Assembly (NCBI GenBank): GCA_028691595.1
Contig: JAQUZA010000115.1
Location: 1-8,843 of the forward strand
Length of the DNA stretch: 8,843 nucleotides
Reading direction: 5' to 3'
Origin: Candidatus Rifleibacteriota bacterium
GTDB lineage: Bacteria > Muiribacteriota > Ozemobacteria > Ozemobacterales > Ozemobacteraceae
Made by a program: the position numbers and the translations under genes. Of this stretch, positions 6,286-8,843 are shown one piece after another. Position 1 is the first letter of the stretch. Each line of letters starts with the position of its first letter. The notes below the pieces were generated by a model. That model was given only the letters and a program-made list of their open reading frames with translations, did no database searches and was not told the DNA's origin.

Positions 6286-7998
6286 ATGACCGAATCAGGA
6301 AAAAGCCGCTTTCAGAATTTTATCGATGGTCTCAAAAGCACAAACAGAGAAGAAAAACTGCTGTCAATAGCAGCATTGGGCATTCTTCGCGTCAGACAGC
6401 ACGCCGATGCCCTGGTTGACCTTTTGTCTTCTCCTGACCGTGAAGTCGTCGAGCAGGTAGTTAAAGCGCTTGGTCATATAGGTAACCCCGGTTCGGTCAA
6501 ACATATCGTTGAATTCATCGCCAACGACGATGGAAAGCTTGCTGATACGGCCATGCTGGCCCTGCGCAGCTTCAATTTTCAGACTTCTCTCGATGTGGTT
6601 ATTCGTGCCTGCAGTTCTGACAAGCCACCCGTCGTGCGCAAAAAACTACTTGAACTGCTGACCGGCTATGATGATGTGCGGGTTGCATCGCTTATGAACG
6701 AGATTCTCGGGCAGACACGCGATGCCGATCTGCTCATCACCGCTATCAACTATTTCATCAGGCACCCATCGGCCGAGCGCCACACCTCTCTTAAAATGCT
6801 TTCGGGCAACAGCAACTGGGGTGTCTCACTGGCCGCAAACATTGCCCTTTCGAGACTCAAAGACGAGGGCGCTTACGCCCACGTGCGCCGGCTGGTTAAA
6901 TCTTCAAATGCCGAAGTCAGGCAGATTATCGCTGAAGCACTCGTTAACCGCCCATTGATCGAAGACCGCAATATTTTTTCTGCACTTTTCGAAGATTCAA
7001 GACATCGTATCAGGGAAATAGCCGTCGAGGGCCTGGCATTGTTCGGGGCCGACGAAAGAATCACCATTCTTCGCCACTGGCTCGGAACTGAAACTGATGC
7101 ACAAATCAGACTGCTGCTCGTTAAAAAAGCCGAAAGCGAAAAATCAGCCCTGCTCTATGACGAGCTCTACAAAATGTTGCAGTCTGCCGACGAAGCACTG
7201 CAGACTGCCTCGATCGAAGCCATTGCCGCAATGGGCGAAAAGATTGTCGATCGTATCCTCATCGATTTCGATCGCATGCCGCTGGTGGTCAAAGAACAGA
7301 TGATTCTTGTTCTCGGCCAGATCGGTGGCGATAAAGTCACTCGCACCGTCAGAGAATCGCTCGCGGCAAAAGAGCGCTGGCTTAGAATTAACGCCGTCGA
7401 AGCTGCGGCCAGAATGGCTGACCCTGAGCTTAATGAAGAGCTGGTCAGAATTTTGCGCGCCAAAGAAACCGATATCTGGGTAAGGGCAACTGCCGTAACC
7501 GCCCTCGGCAGAACTTTCAACACAGATTATTCAGAAGTTATCGCCAGTCAGCTTAATCACGAAGATGCCCGCGTTCGGGCCAACTCCATCGAAGCCCTTT
7601 CTGAATTAAAATGGCCTGAATTACCAGAAGCCTGCACCCGTCTGCTGCACGACCGTAATGACAGAGTGCGGGTTAACGCCGCCATTGCCCTGTGGCGTAG
7701 CGGTCACGAAGAGGTTTTTGCTGAACTCGAAACAATGGCGCGTGATAAAAGTCGCTGGGTAAGAGCTTCGGCAGTTTTCGCCCTTGGTCGCATCAAAGAC
7801 CACGAGGGAACGCCGATTCTTCTCAAAATGCTGGCCGACAGCGAAGATATGGTTTATAGAAACGCGGTAGAAGCCCTATCTGAACAGGGAGATCTGCGGG
7901 CGATGCTGCCTTTGCTAAAAGAGGCACGTGGCGGCCGGCTGCCCATTGAATTTTATGAGAAAGCCCTGACCCGTTTCACCGAAACCATTCGCAGCTGA
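6286..7998 (+). CDS. HEAT-repeat protein of unknown function
   Basis: The 570-residue product consists nearly throughout of paired amphipathic helices, forming an alpha-solenoid of HEAT / PBS-lyase-like repeats. The repeat is plainest near the C-terminus, where a [W/R]VR.[N/A]...AL motif begins at residues 365, 398, 429, 460, 491 and 522, that is, every 31-33 residues (WLRINAVEA, WVRATAVTAL, RVRANSIEAL, RVRVNAAIAL, WVRASAVFAL, MVYRNAVEAL). Earlier repeats are more diverged (EVVEQVVKALGHIG, EVRQIIAEAL, RIREIAVEGL). No signal peptide, transmembrane segment or catalytic motif is seen, so a cytoplasmic binding or scaffold role is inferred. The repeat type also occurs in phycobilin lyases, but nothing around it suggests pigments. 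It starts 14 bases after murA behind a strong GAGGAG site and is last in the run, so its expression is tied to pyrimidine salvage and wall synthesis. The partner and role are not recognisable. Confidence 0.88.
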   Translation: MTESGKSRFQNFIDGLKSTNREEKLLSIAALGILRVRQHADALVDLLSSPDREVVEQVVKALGHIGNPGSVKHIVEFIANDDGKLADTAMLALRSFNFQTSLDVVIRACSSDKPPVVRKKLLELLTGYDDVRVASLMNEILGQTRDADLLITAINYFIRHPSAERHTSLKMLSGNSNWGVSLAANIALSRLKDEGAYAHVRRLVKSSNAEVRQIIAEALVNRPLIEDRNIFSALFEDSRHRIREIAVEGLALFGADERITILRHWLGTETDAQIRLLLVKKAESEKSALLYDELYKMLQSADEALQTASIEAIAAMGEKIVDRILIDFDRMPLVVKEQMILVLGQIGGDKVTRTVRESLAAKERWLRINAVEAAARMADPELNEELVRILRAKETDIWVRATAVTALGRTFNTDYSEVIASQLNHEDARVRANSIEALSELKWPELPEACTRLLHDRNDRVRVNAAIALWRSGHEEVFAELETMARDKSRWVRASAVFALGRIKDHEGTPILLKMLADSEDMVYRNAVEALSEQGDLRAMLPLLKEARGGRLPIEFYEKALTRFTETIRS

Positions 7999-8038
7999 TC
8001 TGGCCGATCAGACTTCGCCGGCAATGCTTTAAACCGGC
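7995..8038. terminator. Weak inverted repeats in the convergent gap, possible bidirectional transcript end
   Basis: CTGATC (7995-8000) pairs with GATCAG (8006-8011) around a 5-nt loop and covers the stop codon of the HEAT gene. GCCGG (8017-8021) pairs with CCGGC (8034-8038) around a 12-nt loop. Neither is followed by a clear T-run on either strand, so intrinsic termination is doubtful. The convergent arrangement is the main reason to expect a terminator here. Confidence 0.28.
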
Positions 8039-8514
8039 TAAGCCTCGCCTGCCCAGCTTTTGAATGGGTTCTTGGCAAGACAGGCATTGTAATAACGCGG
8101 GTCACCAGTTACCTCGCGGCCGACCCATACAGGCAGTTCTATTTGCTGCTCATGAGATTCGAGCTCAACTTCAGCAATTATCAGACCGGCGTTTTCGCCG
8201 GCAAACTCGTCTATTTCCCAGGTCAGACCCCCGTGATCGACGCGATAACGGGTTTTCTCGATCAGGGGTTTGGCGCAAAGCCTTACCAACATTAGATCAG
8301 CGTCTGCCAGCGGAATCTCATATTCGAATTCAAGACGCGACATGCCTGCAGTTGCAGATTTGACGGTTATAAAACCCCGGTCGCCGGCAATTCTGACGCG
8401 CACCGTTGGCTCAACAGCGGTTGTCAGATAACCCTGACAATAACGGGTGCCAATGGCTGGCTGCCGCCATTCATCACTCTTAATGAGAAACTTTCGCTCA
8501 ATTTCGATACCCAC
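8038..8514 (-). CDS. CYTH domain protein (triphosphate tunnel metalloenzyme; probable inorganic triphosphatase)
   Basis: CYTH proteins form an eight-stranded beta tunnel that binds triphosphates with divalent metal; small bacterial single-domain members are often inorganic tripolyphosphatases, though some are adenylate or thiamine-triphosphate enzymes. From GTG 8514 the product has 158 residues, the usual single-domain length. It opens with GIEIERKFLIK, which holds the defining ExExK motif (Glu4, Glu6, Lys8). TVRVRI, GFITVKS, RLEFEYEIP, KTRYRVDHGG, TWEIDEF and IAEVELES follow in family order and supply the expected basic and acidic tunnel residues. The start is chosen because family members begin a few residues before EIERKF, and GGGGGG lies 6 nt before this GTG. 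ATG 8535 would add 7 residues without a ribosome binding site; TTG 8589 lies upstream of the likely promoter. It is single and convergent to the HEAT gene. The exact substrate cannot be read from the sequence. Confidence 0.87.
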   Translation of the reverse strand: MGIEIERKFLIKSDEWRQPAIGTRYCQGYLTTAVEPTVRVRIAGDRGFITVKSATAGMSRLEFEYEIPLADADLMLVRLCAKPLIEKTRYRVDHGGLTWEIDEFAGENAGLIIAEVELESHEQQIELPVWVGREVTGDPRYYNACLAKNPFKSWAGEA

Positions 8515-8552
8515 TTGTGGCCCCCCGGTTATCATGATTTGTGCCGAAAAAG

Positions 8553-8581
8553 ATTTTAGACCAACCTGCCCACATGTGCAA
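8553..8581 (-). promoter_or_regulatory. Sigma70-type promoter for the CYTH gene
   Basis: On the minus strand TTGCAC (8581-8576) and TAAAAT (8558-8553) are separated by exactly 17 nt, with four of six and five of six consensus matches. Transcription would begin near 8546, about 32 nt before GTG 8514. This placement excludes the long TTG start at 8589. Confidence 0.6.
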
Positions 8582-8613
8582 TAAAGCAAATCACCATGGC
8601 AGATTGTCGGTGC

Positions 8614-8647
8614 TGATCATGGGTTTGACTCTTTGCTGTTTGATCAT
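8614..8647 (+). repeat. Two TGATCAT direct repeats flanking the -35 box, possible operator
   Basis: TGATCAT occurs at 8614-8620 and 8641-8647, 27 bp apart start to start. Each holds the palindrome TGATCA. One lies just before the -35 box and the other directly abuts the -10 box of the rightward promoter, positions where a bound regulator could block polymerase. Chance occurrence of a 7-mer pair is possible, so the operator role is inference. Confidence 0.35.
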
Positions 8648-8653
8648 TATAAT
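8625..8653 (+). promoter_or_regulatory. Near-consensus sigma70 promoter for the right-edge secreted-protein gene
   Basis: TTGACT (8625-8630) and TATAAT (8648-8653) are separated by exactly 17 nt: five of six and six of six matches. This is the strongest promoter in the window. Transcription would begin near 8660 and leave a leader of about 46 nt with the GGAGG at 8694-8698. High expression is predicted unless repressed. Confidence 0.78.
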
Positions 8654-8705
8654 CACGAGAAGTTTCTTAAAATAAGTATATAAGTTGATAATTGGAGGTT
8701 CTATT

Positions 8706-8843
8706 ATGAGACATGCCATTTTTCATAGTTTTACCGCAACTCTGGCTCTTTTTGCCTTTATTGCCGTGATGTTCATGAGTGCTTCTGCCGCACCGGTTTT
8801 TGCAGGTAGCGCTGACGAAATCAAAGCCCTTGAATACGAGCTT
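8706..8843 (+). CDS. Exported protein of unknown function, partial (N-terminus only)
   Basis: ATG 8706 follows GGAGG (8694-8698) by 7 nt, and the frame stays open for 46 codons to the right edge. The product starts MRHAIFHSF, has a hydrophobic stretch (TLALFAFIAVMFMS), and reaches likely signal-peptidase sites at ASA|AP or, better, VFA|GSA near residue 35. The mature start GSADEIKALEYEL is charged and helix-prone. No lipobox cysteine is seen, so a periplasmic or outer-membrane product is expected, not a lipoprotein. The near-consensus promoter upstream suggests an abundant product. With only about 11 mature residues visible, no family can be named. Confidence 0.8.
   Translation, partial: MRHAIFHSFTATLALFAFIAVMFMSASAAPVFAGSADEIKALEYEL

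Noticed and set aside
8515..8589. Long form of the CYTH protein from TTG 8589
   Set aside because: The start lies upstream of the predicted promoter and adds residues unlike the family.

Overview
The window comes from a diderm (Gram-negative type) bacterium. It encodes an LptD/OstA-like outer-membrane LPS assembly protein next to the first enzyme of peptidoglycan synthesis, and two Sec-exported proteins lie at its edges. GC content looks close to 50% and ribosome binding sites are mostly clear GGAGG-type. The order rpiB - upp - dCMP deaminase - murA recalls the rpiB/upp neighbourhood of Firmicutes, yet the LptD gene means an outer membrane. A little-studied diderm lineage, such as a Riflebacteria-like candidate phylum, would fit, but this taxonomic guess is inference and the sequence alone cannot settle it.

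Layout. (1) 1-1086, minus strand: the first 362 codons of a secreted protein, open at the left edge. It has a signal peptide, a short N-terminal domain, a long Thr/Asp/Ser-rich linker coded by a 42-bp tandem repeat array, and the beginning of a C-terminal domain that may be a lethal-factor-like metallopeptidase. (2) 1087-1245: divergent intergenic region with a perfect TATAAT -10 box for the minus-strand gene. (3) 1246-3339, plus: lptD-like gene with exactly two cysteines, placed like the essential inter-domain disulfide pair of LptD. (4) 3432-7998, plus: a tight five-gene run, rpiB, upp, dCMP deaminase, murA and a HEAT-repeat gene, with gaps of 4, -14, 3 and 14 bases and a plausible promoter before rpiB. 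(5) 7999-8037: short convergent gap with weak inverted repeats. (6) 8038-8514, minus: CYTH/triphosphate tunnel metalloenzyme. (7) 8515-8705: divergent intergenic region with a good promoter in each direction, the plus one flanked by two TGATCAT direct repeats. (8) 8706-8843, plus: start of another exported protein, open at the right edge.

How the genes fit together. RpiB interconverts ribulose-5-P and ribose-5-P, the precursor of PRPP. Upp uses PRPP and uracil to make UMP. dCMP deaminase makes dUMP for thymidylate synthesis. MurA uses UDP-GlcNAc, a uridine nucleotide, to open peptidoglycan synthesis. The run therefore joins pentose supply, pyrimidine salvage and cell-wall precursor synthesis, and LptD upstream extends the theme to the envelope. 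The HEAT-repeat protein closing the run has no assigned function and is the main unknown there. I found no mobile element, CRISPR array, tRNA or rRNA. Most of the window is conserved housekeeping; the unusual parts are the repeat-bearing secreted protein, the two-cysteine LptD, the HEAT gene attached to murA and the repeat-flanked promoter at the right end.
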